Of a stretch of 64,000 nt of DNA, positions 1-7,735 are shown one piece after another. The notes under the pieces are model-generated. The model saw only the letters and a list, made by a program, of their open reading frames with translations, made no database searches and had not been told where the DNA came from. The stretch covers positions 620,001-684,000 of the forward strand of contig NZ_CP058349.1 of the NCBI RefSeq assembly GCF_013395055.1, in the 5' to 3' direction. Position numbers and translations under genes: made by a program. How positions within the stretch are numbered: position 1 is the first letter of the stretch; each line of letters starts with the position of its first letter. The DNA comes from Pseudomonas sp. ABC1 (GTDB lineage: Bacteria > Pseudomonadota > Gammaproteobacteria > Pseudomonadales > Pseudomonadaceae).

Positions 1-1
1 T

Positions 2-130
2 GCGAAGGGGCCGGTAGCCATTGCTGGCGACCATTTTTATGCCACTCGGCGTCCGAGAGCCTTTCTGGAACACATCCGACGCCGTTTTGAACTGGATTTC
101 GCGCACATGCCGATGTGCGCTTGCAAATAA
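2..130 (+). CDS. Type II thioesterase, C-terminal end only (YbtT/PchC-like)
   Basis: Only the last 42 codons are in the window; the gene starts to the left. The visible end contains Gly-Asp-His-Phe-Tyr, which matches the catalytic-His segment of type II (editing) thioesterases of NRPS/PKS clusters; the complete thioesterase at 52954-53697 has the same Gly-Asp-His-Phe-Phe near its C terminus. Such enzymes remove stalled or wrong acyl groups from carrier proteins. The next gene starts 12 bp downstream, and the order thioesterase then salicylate ligase is that of ybtT-ybtE in yersiniabactin loci. Family call by motif and context; the Ser and Asp of the triad lie outside the window. Confidence 0.6.
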   Translation, partial: AKGPVAIAGDHFYATRRPRAFLEHIRRRFELDFAHMPMCACK

Positions 131-142
131 AGGAACCTTGTT

Positions 143-3079
143 ATGACAGCCGATATATCCGCCACCAACTTGAATCAGTACGACAAGCCTTTGCTTCTGG
201 GTCATTGCCTATCGCAATGGGCACATGACTATGGCGAGCGCACGGCCCTGGTCAATGAAAGTGGTGAATCCCTGACCTATACCGCCTTGCAAGAACGCGT
301 CGAACGTCTGGCCGGTGGCTTGTACGCTGCTGGCCTGCGAGCAGGCGACCATGCCATGGTCCATTTGCCCAACACGTTCGGTTTCTTCTACACGGTATTT
401 GCGCTACTGCGTTTGGGTGCCATTCCCGTGATGGCAATGCCCAATCAGAGGGAGCAAGACATAGATGCTTTGATGGCGCTTGCAAAGCCAGCCGCTTATT
501 TCATCCCTGATGACACAGGTGAACACGACTATCTGGAGCTGGCGCGCAGGATGCAAACCAAACATGAAGGCCTGCGACTGGTGGTCATGGATGGGGACGC
601 AGAGTCCGAAACACGCAACGTGCTGATCCTAGAGACACTGCTGGGGCCCACCTGCCCATGGCCTGAACAAGATAGAAGTGATATCGCCTTGCTGCTGCTT
701 TCAGGTGGCACAACGGGCACGCCGAAGCTGATTCCCCGCACGCATGGGGACTATTTCTACAATTTCACTGCATCTGCCAACCTGTGCGGATTCGAGCGCG
801 ACATGGTTTTTCTGGCGGTGCTGCCCGCCGCCCACAATTTCACGCTTGCTTCGCCTGGCGTTCTGGGGACCTTTCAATGCGGCGGCAAGGTGGTAGCCAC
901 AACCTCAGCCAGTTGCGATGAGGCCATGCCGCTGATTGAGCAGCACGGCGTCACGCATGTGGCGCTGGTGCCACCACTGGCCAAACTGTGGGTGGAAGGT
1001 CGTGAATGGGAGGACAGTGATTTGTCCAGCCTCAAGCTCATACAGGTCGGTGGCGCCAGGCTGGAGGCCGGATTGGCCCGGCAACTGGTCGATGTCATTG
1101 GATGCCCACTGCAGCAGGTCTTCGGCATGGCCGAGGGTCTGTTGTGCTACACACGGCTGGACGACCCAATCGAAACCATCATTCATACCCAAGGTCGGCC
1201 TTTGTCTCCCAAAGACGAGGTTCGAATTGTCGATGAGGACGACCGAGACGTTCCTGAAGGACAAGTCGGGCAGTTACTGACCCGCGGCCCCTACACGATT
1301 CGCGGCTACTTCCGCGCACCGATACAGAACGCATCCAGCTTCACCGAGGATGGTTTCTACCGATCCGGTGATCTGGTCCGCCGTGACAAAAGTGGCAATC
1401 TGATCGTGGAAGGCCGCATCAAGGAGCAAATCAACCGCTGCGGTGAGAAGATCTCCGCAGCCGAAGTTGAAGAAGCCATCAGTTCGCTGCATGGCGTTCA
1501 TGCCGCCGTGGCCATTGGGGTTCCCGACGATTTGCTGGGTGAGCGAATCTGCGTTTTCATCAAGCCGGAGGGACAGACCATCGACCCAATGAGTATCAAG
1601 ACGGCTCTGCGCGAGAGGGGTCTGAGCGACTACAAGGTACCAGACCAGATCGAGACCATTGACGAGTGGCCTTTGACCGCCGCAAGAAAAATCGACAAAC
1701 GGCGTCTGGTTGTCATCGCAACTCAACGGGCTTCAGGGGCGGCCGAGACCGTGCCGTCACGTTACCAGCAAGAGACTATGGCAACAGATACATCGCCATT
1801 CGAACTGGCTGTGAAAGTGGTCGACTTCATCCGTCATGAAGCCAGTCCCTATGTCTTGTATGAACATCATGGAGAATGGACGCTGGGGCTGGGAAGCGCG
1901 ATGGAAATTATGGTCGACTCGAATGGAACGGTTCGACGCAGTGATGGGAAGACTTGGCAAACCAGTTCAGCCAGTGAAGGTATCGAGCAGGCGCTGGTAG
2001 ATATTCCTTTCGAACACTGGCGTGCTTATGGCCGAGCTGATTTCGAGTTCGCCTATCTGACCTATGGTGTTGAGAACCCTCACAATGCTGGTCCGTTGTT
2101 GCGAATCGTGATTCCAAACAGCGAAATCCGCTTCAGGCGTGAGTCGGTGCAACTGCGTGCCCTAAGTGCCGAGGAGATCCCCCGTTTGAAGGCCATTGTC
2201 GAGACGGCCGAAAAAAATGTGCTGTCCAGTAGTGATACGCCTATCGCGTTGGATGTGCGTTCAACGGGTGGTGCTCAATACCGTGAAATCGTGGCCTCTG
2301 CCGTACAGGACATGCAGGAGGGCCGCTACCAGAAAGTTATCCTCTCTCGTCCTGTCGAGGTTCCGTCCACCGTGGACATGGTCGCCAGCTACTACGCTGG
2401 GCGGCAGTCCAATACGCCCGCCCGCTCGTTCTTGTTACAAGACGGCGAGTTTCAGGCATACGGCTTCAGCCCGGAAATCGTCGTGACCGTTGATGGCGAG
2501 CGCAATGTGACGACCCAACCCCTGGCGGGAACACGCGCATTGACGGGGAATCAGGATGCAGACCGGCAACTTCGCGAAGAACTGGAGTCAGACGTGAAGG
2601 AAATCGCCGAACACGCGGTCTCGGTGAAGCTCGCTGTCCAGGAAATGTTGCAGGCATGCCAGCGTGAATCAGTCATTGTGGACGACTTCATGAACGTGCT
2701 GGAGCGCGGTAGTGTCCAGCATCTGGCATCACACGTGAAAGGCATCCTGGCGCCTGGAGCCAGCGCATGGACTGCATTCGAAAAGCTGTTCCCAGCCGTC
2801 ACGGCATCCGGCATCCCGAAAAAGGAAGCACTGGAAAGCATCAGCCGGCATGAAGGGCGCAAGAGGGGGCTTTACAGCGGATGCGTGTTGATTGCGGACA
2901 GCGACGGTTCGCTGGACGCCACCTTGGTGCTGCGATCAGCGTACCGTGAGGCAGGCAAGGCATGGCTGCAAGCCGGTGCGGGGTTGGTGCCGCACTCAAC
3001 ACCAGAACGCGAATGGGAAGAAACGTGCGAGAAGCTAACTTCCGTGGGGCCTTACCTGTTTGCCTCGAAGGAGCATTGA
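143..3079 (+). CDS. Bifunctional salicylate-AMP ligase / salicylate synthase (YbtE-YbtS fusion)
   Basis: 978 residues made of two complete enzymes. Residues 1 to about 535 are an aryl-acid adenylating enzyme of the EntE/DhbE/YbtE type, with the P-loop motif SGGTTGTPKLI at 187-197 and a full C-terminal subdomain. Residues from about 546 to 978 are a chorismate-using enzyme of the MbtI/Irp9 salicylate synthase type: a PLAGTRALTG segment near residue 795, GSVQHL, and TASGIPK at 887-893. Together they would turn chorismate into salicylate, then activate it as salicyl-AMP for the aryl carrier protein of a siderophore NRPS. In Yersinia these are separate proteins. An internal Met at residue 546 (ATG at 1778) marks the start of the second domain. 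A thioesterase precedes it and a carrier-protein-activating enzyme follows. Salicylate rather than 2,3-dihydroxybenzoate is inferred from the synthase half. Confidence 0.9.
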   Translation: MTADISATNLNQYDKPLLLGHCLSQWAHDYGERTALVNESGESLTYTALQERVERLAGGLYAAGLRAGDHAMVHLPNTFGFFYTVFALLRLGAIPVMAMPNQREQDIDALMALAKPAAYFIPDDTGEHDYLELARRMQTKHEGLRLVVMDGDAESETRNVLILETLLGPTCPWPEQDRSDIALLLLSGGTTGTPKLIPRTHGDYFYNFTASANLCGFERDMVFLAVLPAAHNFTLASPGVLGTFQCGGKVVATTSASCDEAMPLIEQHGVTHVALVPPLAKLWVEGREWEDSDLSSLKLIQVGGARLEAGLARQLVDVIGCPLQQVFGMAEGLLCYTRLDDPIETIIHTQGRPLSPKDEVRIVDEDDRDVPEGQVGQLLTRGPYTIRGYFRAPIQNASSFTEDGFYRSGDLVRRDKSGNLIVEGRIKEQINRCGEKISAAEVEEAISSLHGVHAAVAIGVPDDLLGERICVFIKPEGQTIDPMSIKTALRERGLSDYKVPDQIETIDEWPLTAARKIDKRRLVVIATQRASGAAETVPSRYQQETMATDTSPFELAVKVVDFIRHEASPYVLYEHHGEWTLGLGSAMEIMVDSNGTVRRSDGKTWQTSSASEGIEQALVDIPFEHWRAYGRADFEFAYLTYGVENPHNAGPLLRIVIPNSEIRFRRESVQLRALSAEEIPRLKAIVETAEKNVLSSSDTPIALDVRSTGGAQYREIVASAVQDMQEGRYQKVILSRPVEVPSTVDMVASYYAGRQSNTPARSFLLQDGEFQAYGFSPEIVVTVDGERNVTTQPLAGTRALTGNQDADRQLREELESDVKEIAEHAVSVKLAVQEMLQACQRESVIVDDFMNVLERGSVQHLASHVKGILAPGASAWTAFEKLFPAVTASGIPKKEALESISRHEGRKRGLYSGCVLIADSDGSLDATLVLRSAYREAGKAWLQAGAGLVPHSTPEREWEETCEKLTSVGPYLFASKEH

Positions 3080-3091
3080 CTCATTCCTCCA

Positions 3092-3832
3092 ATGTTTTCG
3101 TGGCTTGATCACGCGGTAACGGCGTGGATTCCTGATCTTGGTGGCCTATTGGAATTGCCGACTGACGTTCGGCTCACCGGACTTGCCTTTCCAACTGCCC
3201 TGGGGATACAGGCCGAAGCATGGCTTCCCCAGGGCAGTTGGGCGTTGCAATGCATGGTGAGGGACATGGGCACCAAACGGCGAAAGGAATTCCTCGCTGG
3301 ACGCCTCTGTGCCTACCGATCTCTGTTAGCCATGGGGGTTGTCTCTGGCTTTCCCTTGGCTGCAAGGGATCGGTTACCCGTTTGGCCGTCGGGTGTGCTG
3401 GGCAGTATCAGCCACTGCACATCAATTGCCGTGGCCATGGTAGCCCCTACATCAAGGTTCCATGCCTTGGGAGTTGATGTCGAATCATTGATCTCACCCT
3501 CCACCGTGGCGGACATACAGCGCAGCGTTGGCAGTGATAGCGAGTTGATCTGCTTGGCAGGGGCCATTCCATGCCGCGCGCGGGCACTGACGCTGCTTTT
3601 CTCCGCGAAAGAAGCGCTCTACAAGGCACTTTATCCGTTGGTGCTCCAGTTCAAGGATTTCCATGCTGCGGAGATCGTCGATTGTGAGGCCAAGTCGCTT
3701 GTCCTGCGTCTGACTGAGGACTGGAGCGAAGAATGGCGTCGCGGAGCCTGCGTGAATGTGCGGTACGTATGGCTGAACGACGAGGTGCTGACAGCCATAT
3801 GTTTGCCGTACGCACAGCCAATTCACTCATAG
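3092..3832 (+). CDS. 4'-phosphopantetheinyl transferase, EntD/Sfp type
   Basis: 246 residues. Transfers phosphopantetheine from CoA to the conserved Ser of carrier proteins, switching on NRPS/PKS enzymes. Visible motifs are KRRKEFLAGR at 62-71, GSISH at 104-108, the Mg-binding GVDVE at 127-131, and FSAKEALYK at 170-178, the signature Lys/Glu helix. The ATG is 12 bp after the stop of the ligase/synthase gene, so it is probably co-transcribed with it. Its place in the locus implies that it activates the siderophore synthetases encoded to the left, outside the window. Yersinia yersiniabactin loci usually rely on a PPTase encoded elsewhere, so a local copy makes this one more self-sufficient. Confidence 0.9.
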   Translation: MFSWLDHAVTAWIPDLGGLLELPTDVRLTGLAFPTALGIQAEAWLPQGSWALQCMVRDMGTKRRKEFLAGRLCAYRSLLAMGVVSGFPLAARDRLPVWPSGVLGSISHCTSIAVAMVAPTSRFHALGVDVESLISPSTVADIQRSVGSDSELICLAGAIPCRARALTLLFSAKEALYKALYPLVLQFKDFHAAEIVDCEAKSLVLRLTEDWSEEWRRGACVNVRYVWLNDEVLTAICLPYAQPIHS

Positions 3833-3888
3833 CTGATTGGTTGCGCCGGCCTCCATCTATCAAATCGTGAGAAAGAAGGAAAAAGCCA

Positions 3889-4797
3889 ATGGAACTGCGC
3901 CATCTTCGTTGTTTTCTTGCCGTAGCAGAGGAACTCCATTTTGCCCGTGCCGCTGAGCGGCTCCATATCGAACAATCACCACTCTCACGGGCAATTAAAG
4001 AACTCGAAGATGACATGGGATTGAAGCTTTTTGCTCGCAATCGCCGTGGCACTCAGCTCACTCCAGCTGGCCGAGCATTCCAACAGGACGTACGCAAGCT
4101 GTTTACCTCGATTGAGCAGGCCCGAGAAAATGCCAAGTCCGTTGCTACGGGGCGTCGGGGGATATTGCGCATTGCCGTTTCCGACGGCGCAACTGAACCG
4201 CGTTTATCAACCTGGCTGGCGCGCTGCCGCGCGGAAGAACCTGAAGTAGAGGTGCGAATTACGGAGGCTCCATTGGCCGAACAATTACGTGGGCTACATG
4301 AGGGGCACTTCGACGCAGGGTTCTCGCGTGCTAATAATGCTGGCAATGGAATCGTGGCTGAGGCCGTTTGGCACGACCCTTTACTGCTGGCTGTTCCTGC
4401 TCGCCATCCATTGCTTGCACACGGTCGTGTTCCACTGAGTGAGGCAGTTCGCTATCCCGTAATTGCGTGTCACCCCGACGTATGCGAAGGTTATTGCCGT
4501 CAAGTCTCTCGCTTGCTGTGTGCGCTTGCGGATGAACCTGAGCTGGTTGAGCATGCAACCTCTCTGGACATGATGCTGACTCTGGTGGCAGCGGGTTATG
4601 GGATCGGCTTTGTGACTGCGGCGCAAATGAGGGTATGCCGCCACCCAGATGTCGTTGCACGTCCCATCATGGATAGAGAAGAAGCGATACTGACAACCTA
4701 CCTTTTGCGGAAGGAAGGTAACAATTCAGATCAGTTGAATCGCTTTATCTCACGCCTGAATGATCTATCCAGGGTTCCTTCCATCCAATTTCAATAG
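3889..4797 (+). CDS. LysR family transcriptional regulator
   Basis: 302 residues. Residues 1-60 are a typical LysR winged helix-turn-helix (starts MELRHLRCFLAVAE, with the recognition-helix segment SPLSRAIKELED), followed by a periplasmic-binding-protein-like effector domain to about residue 295. It lies between the siderophore cargo and the integrase and converges on the integrase gene (15 bp between the two stop codons). Base composition is less GC-rich than the core genes to the right, consistent with element DNA. The target is unknown: it could control element or cargo genes, but no binding site was recognised. Confidence 0.88.
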   Translation: MELRHLRCFLAVAEELHFARAAERLHIEQSPLSRAIKELEDDMGLKLFARNRRGTQLTPAGRAFQQDVRKLFTSIEQARENAKSVATGRRGILRIAVSDGATEPRLSTWLARCRAEEPEVEVRITEAPLAEQLRGLHEGHFDAGFSRANNAGNGIVAEAVWHDPLLLAVPARHPLLAHGRVPLSEAVRYPVIACHPDVCEGYCRQVSRLLCALADEPELVEHATSLDMMLTLVAAGYGIGFVTAAQMRVCRHPDVVARPIMDREEAILTTYLLRKEGNNSDQLNRFISRLNDLSRVPSIQFQ

Positions 4798-4812
4798 ACG
4801 CTCCTTTTATGC

Positions 4813-6774
4813 TCAGATTCGTGAGAAAGCGCTTTCCGGAGACAAAGGCTGGCTATCATTACGATGTGAGATTGCATCACTAACCAGCTTTCGCACGCTT
4901 TCGCGTACCTGATCAGGGAACTCTGGCAATGTGACTTCAACCTCAGAAGCAGAAGATGCTGCTTCCAGTAGCACTTGCACTATCTTGCCCAGATTGGTCG
5001 GTGTCACGATTTCGATAGCCGCGCGGTTATCCAGACCTGGGTGCGGCTTGGTCAACAGGTGGTACAGATCCCATGTGTCAGCTGCAGGAAGCTGTTTGAG
5101 TACCACTTGAGCCAATTTGAGCTTGAGCGGCACCAGTTGCCAGTCTGGTATGCGCTGCCCCCGGTTGCCCAGGCTGATTGACAGCAGCTTACCCGCTTTC
5201 AGTTCTCGGTTGATCTGGTCCTTGGATTTACCCGCCAGCTTGCCGAATAGAGGCACCGGCAGGATGTTCGGTGATTCGTAGATGGCCAACATTTCCTCGC
5301 GCTCGCGCTGAATTAACGACACCTCGATTTCTGGTTGAGCCGCCTTTTGCAGAACGGGCACAGCAGGAAGGCGATGGAAGGTCGTGTTTTGGTCGATCGT
5401 ACTGACCACAACAGGAACAGTGCCAGCAGGCGAAACGGCGTTTATCTTTTGCGTTGTTCCCGTAAGCCGTTCATCTTCGATCATGGTCGGCATGCCTTCG
5501 ATGCTGATATTCAGGTGTGCGCTGGCAGCTTCTACCTGGTTTTGCTCTAGAAGGTCGAGACGGTCAGCCCAGTCCTGCATCATTTTGCGCCGTGGCTCAA
5601 CGTACATGGCATGGTTGTACGCCGCGCTGACCTGATTGGGATCGCTATGCGACAACTGTGCATCGACCCAGATTTTCAGATAACCCACTTCGTTGAGCGC
5701 AGTCGAGATAGTGCCGCGGATGCCGTGCCCGGTCAGCACATCCTTGTAGCCCATGCGGGTCAAGGCATAGTTGAGGGTATTTTCGCTGATTCGCTTCTTC
5801 AAATCGCTACGATGCGACAGCAGGTAACGTTGGGCGGGTTTCACTTCGTTCAGTAAGTGGCGGACGATTTCCATAGCCTGCACCGAAAGCGGCACGATAT
5901 AGGGCGGAATATCCTGCGCACGCTTGCCTTTCTTGCGCATGTCGAGTTGCAGTTGCTTGACCACTTCGGGCGGAATAGTCCACAGCCCCTTGTCCAGATC
6001 GAACTGATCTGGGGTCGCCAGGCGCAGTTCGCCCGTGCGCACCCCGGTCAAAAGCAGCAGACGGATGCCCAGTTGTGTGGTCAAGGCACCACGATAGCCG
6101 CGCAGCTTCTGCAGCAACTCCGGCAACTCTGGCAGGCGAAGGAAAGGATTGTGAGCCACCGGGGGTTTGGGAACAGCTACGACATCCAGGTCGGACGCTG
6201 GGTTGACCTCCATTCGTTCCACCTTAACCAGGGCATAGCGGAAAAGTTGGTTAAACCAAGTCCGGACCTTTTCGGCGGTGGTGAACGCTCGGCGCTGTTC
6301 GATCTTGGCCAGTACGTCAAGCAGGTCGGTGCGGCGGACATCGTAGATGGAAAGCTTGCCCAGCGTGGGTAGCACATCTTTCCCGAAAATTCGGTTGATC
6401 TGCGACAGCGTACTCTGGCGACCCTCCTTGAGTTCCAGTTTCCGATGCTCTACCCATTGCAGGAACACTGCCTTGAAGGTGTGCTCATCTGCCAGTTTCA
6501 CAGCCTGGCGCTTGTGTTTGCGATCGAGCTTGGGGTTGATGCCTTTCGCCAGGAGCGCACGCGCCTGATCACGCAGCTCTCGGGCTTCACGCAGGCCAAC
6601 TTCAGGATAGGTGCCCAGAGACATGCGTTTTTGTTTGCCCGCCCAGCAGTAGCGGAAGTGCCAAGTGCGGCCGCCTTGAGCAGTGACAGCGAGAGAAAGA
6701 CCGTCGATATCGCCTAGTGTGTAGGCTTTGCCAGTTGCTTTGGACTTGCGAACGGCCATGTCGGAGAGTGCCAT
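4813..6774 (-). CDS. int: Tyrosine site-specific integrase of an ICEclc/PAGI-2-type element
   Basis: 653 residues. Carries out site-specific integration and excision at the tRNA-Gly 3' end. Residues 1 to about 90 are the N-terminal arm-binding domain of P4-type integrases (DUF4102-like). The catalytic domain shows Arg246 (TGVRTGEL), His350-x-x-Arg353 (GHGIR), His376 and the nucleophile Tyr386 (AAYNHA). A further 240 residues of unknown function follow. This long form is typical of the ICEclc family and longer than the roughly 400-residue P4-like enzymes. It is transcribed away from the tRNA-Gly, into the element. The start is MALSDMAVRK, with AGGAG about 8 bp before the ATG inside a small inverted repeat. 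Catalytic residues are intact. Confidence 0.95.
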   Translation of the reverse strand: MALSDMAVRKSKATGKAYTLGDIDGLSLAVTAQGGRTWHFRYCWAGKQKRMSLGTYPEVGLREARELRDQARALLAKGINPKLDRKHKRQAVKLADEHTFKAVFLQWVEHRKLELKEGRQSTLSQINRIFGKDVLPTLGKLSIYDVRRTDLLDVLAKIEQRRAFTTAEKVRTWFNQLFRYALVKVERMEVNPASDLDVVAVPKPPVAHNPFLRLPELPELLQKLRGYRGALTTQLGIRLLLLTGVRTGELRLATPDQFDLDKGLWTIPPEVVKQLQLDMRKKGKRAQDIPPYIVPLSVQAMEIVRHLLNEVKPAQRYLLSHRSDLKKRISENTLNYALTRMGYKDVLTGHGIRGTISTALNEVGYLKIWVDAQLSHSDPNQVSAAYNHAMYVEPRRKMMQDWADRLDLLEQNQVEAASAHLNISIEGMPTMIEDERLTGTTQKINAVSPAGTVPVVVSTIDQNTTFHRLPAVPVLQKAAQPEIEVSLIQREREEMLAIYESPNILPVPLFGKLAGKSKDQINRELKAGKLLSISLGNRGQRIPDWQLVPLKLKLAQVVLKQLPAADTWDLYHLLTKPHPGLDNRAAIEIVTPTNLGKIVQVLLEAASSASEVEVTLPEFPDQVRESVRKLVSDAISHRNDSQPLSPESAFSRI

Positions 6775-6784
6775 GGTGTAGCTC

Positions 6785-6801
6785 CTAACTTGCAGAGTTA
6801 G
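6785..6801 (-). promoter_or_regulatory. Small inverted repeat covering the int ribosome-binding site
   Basis: CTAACT / AGTTAG separated by five bases, 11 bp upstream of the integrase start. The Shine-Dalgarno AGGAG on the minus strand lies at the edge of the right-hand arm, so a hairpin in the mRNA could hide it; the same palindrome could be an operator. Structure is seen directly, function is inferred. Confidence 0.4.
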
Positions 6802-6865
6802 GGCCCATCCTGGACTCGATCACCGCTCGCACCCAGCAACAATGCGGAACCACGCTTACCCGTAT

Positions 6866-6889
6866 TTATGGACTAAATTATGGACTAAA
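6866..6889. repeat. Two perfect 12-bp tandem repeats (TTATGGACTAAA) near the attachment site
   Basis: TTATGGACTAAA occurs twice in direct tandem about 110 bp inside the element end, between the integrase start and the tRNA-Gly. Short direct repeats at this spot are typical places for integrase arm-type or excisionase binding, but no such site is proven here. Confidence 0.5.
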
Positions 6890-6932
6890 AAGTCGCAGAT
6901 ACAGGTGGATTTCAGTGGACGTTGCTGGAATG

Positions 6933-6958
6933 AAAAAAGGACCCGAAGGTCCTGTTTT
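6933..6958 (-). terminator. Rho-independent terminator after tRNA-Gly (reads on minus strand)
   Basis: On the minus strand it reads AGGACC, the stable tetraloop TTCG, GGTCCT and then a T run. It lies about 45 bp beyond the 3' end of the leftward tRNA-Gly gene. It is inside the inserted element, so the element supplies its own stop for tRNA transcription entering from the chromosome. This would also shield the integrase from readthrough. Confidence 0.75.
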
Positions 6959-6962
6959 CAAC

Positions 6963-6994
6963 GATTTACAGACGTCAGTGGATGTCTGTAAATC
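6963..6994. repeat. 14-bp inverted repeat just inside the attachment site
   Basis: GATTTACAGACGTC, four bases, then GATGTCTGTAAATC: a 14-bp inverted repeat with one mismatch, 6 bp from the tRNA-Gly 3' end. It could be a protein-binding site for excision or integration, or a transcript stem-loop. Role unknown. Confidence 0.6.
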
Positions 6995-7000
6995 ATAAAT

Positions 7001-7076
<76 letters not shown>

Positions 7077-7144
7077 TTGTCTTGGTGACAGGGCGACATT
7101 CTATAGATTCCAAAGGCGCCGTCAACCCCTTGATTAAAAAAGTT

Positions 7145-7702
7145 TTATTTCTTTTCCTCGGGATTCAGGTGCGGCCAGGCGGCCAGCAGGTAATGCACCA
7201 TGGACCAGATGGTCAGCGCAGCCGCTACCAGCAGCAAGGCATACCCCAGGCCGACCCAGATGGTCAGGGCCGGCGGGTTGGCCAGCAGGATGACCAGCGC
7301 AACCATTTGCGCCGTGGTCTTCCATTTGCCCAGGCTGGAAACCGCCACGTGCGCCCTCGCCCCCAGCTCGGCCATCCACTCGCGCAGGGCCGAGACGACG
7401 ATCTCGCGACCGATGATGATCACTGCCGGCAGCGTCAGCCACAGGTTGGCGTGTTCTTCGACCAACAGCACCAGTGCCACCGCGACCATCAGCTTGTCGG
7501 CAACCGGGTCGAGGAAGGCTCCGAACGGCGTGCTCTGTTGCAGGCGGCGCGCCAGGTAGCCATCCAGCCAGTCGGTGACGGCGGCCACCGTGAAGACCGC
7601 GCTGGCGGCCAGGTAGCTCCAGCCGAACGGCAGGTAGAACAACAGGACGAAGATCGGAATCAGCAGTACCCGAAGTACGGTAAGAATGTTGGGAATGTTC
7701 AT
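7145..7702 (-). CDS. pgsA: CDP-diacylglycerol--glycerol-3-phosphate 3-phosphatidyltransferase
   Basis: 185 residues, integral inner-membrane enzyme making phosphatidylglycerol phosphate, the first committed step to phosphatidylglycerol and cardiolipin. The CDP-alcohol phosphatidyltransferase motif D-x2-DG-x2-AR...G-x3-D-x3-D is visible as DWLDGYLARR and GAFLDPVADK around residues 43-70. The start is taken at MNIPNILTVL, the usual Pseudomonas N terminus, rather than an in-frame ATG three codons upstream. It follows uvrC at 33 bp, and in Pseudomonas pgsA-tRNA-Gly is a recurrent neighbour pair. Confidence 0.95.
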   Translation of the reverse strand: MNIPNILTVLRVLLIPIFVLLFYLPFGWSYLAASAVFTVAAVTDWLDGYLARRLQQSTPFGAFLDPVADKLMVAVALVLLVEEHANLWLTLPAVIIIGREIVVSALREWMAELGARAHVAVSSLGKWKTTAQMVALVILLANPPALTIWVGLGYALLLVAAALTIWSMVHYLLAAWPHLNPEEKK

Positions 7703-7735
7703 GGATACCATTGATCGACAGATTTGGTGGGGATT

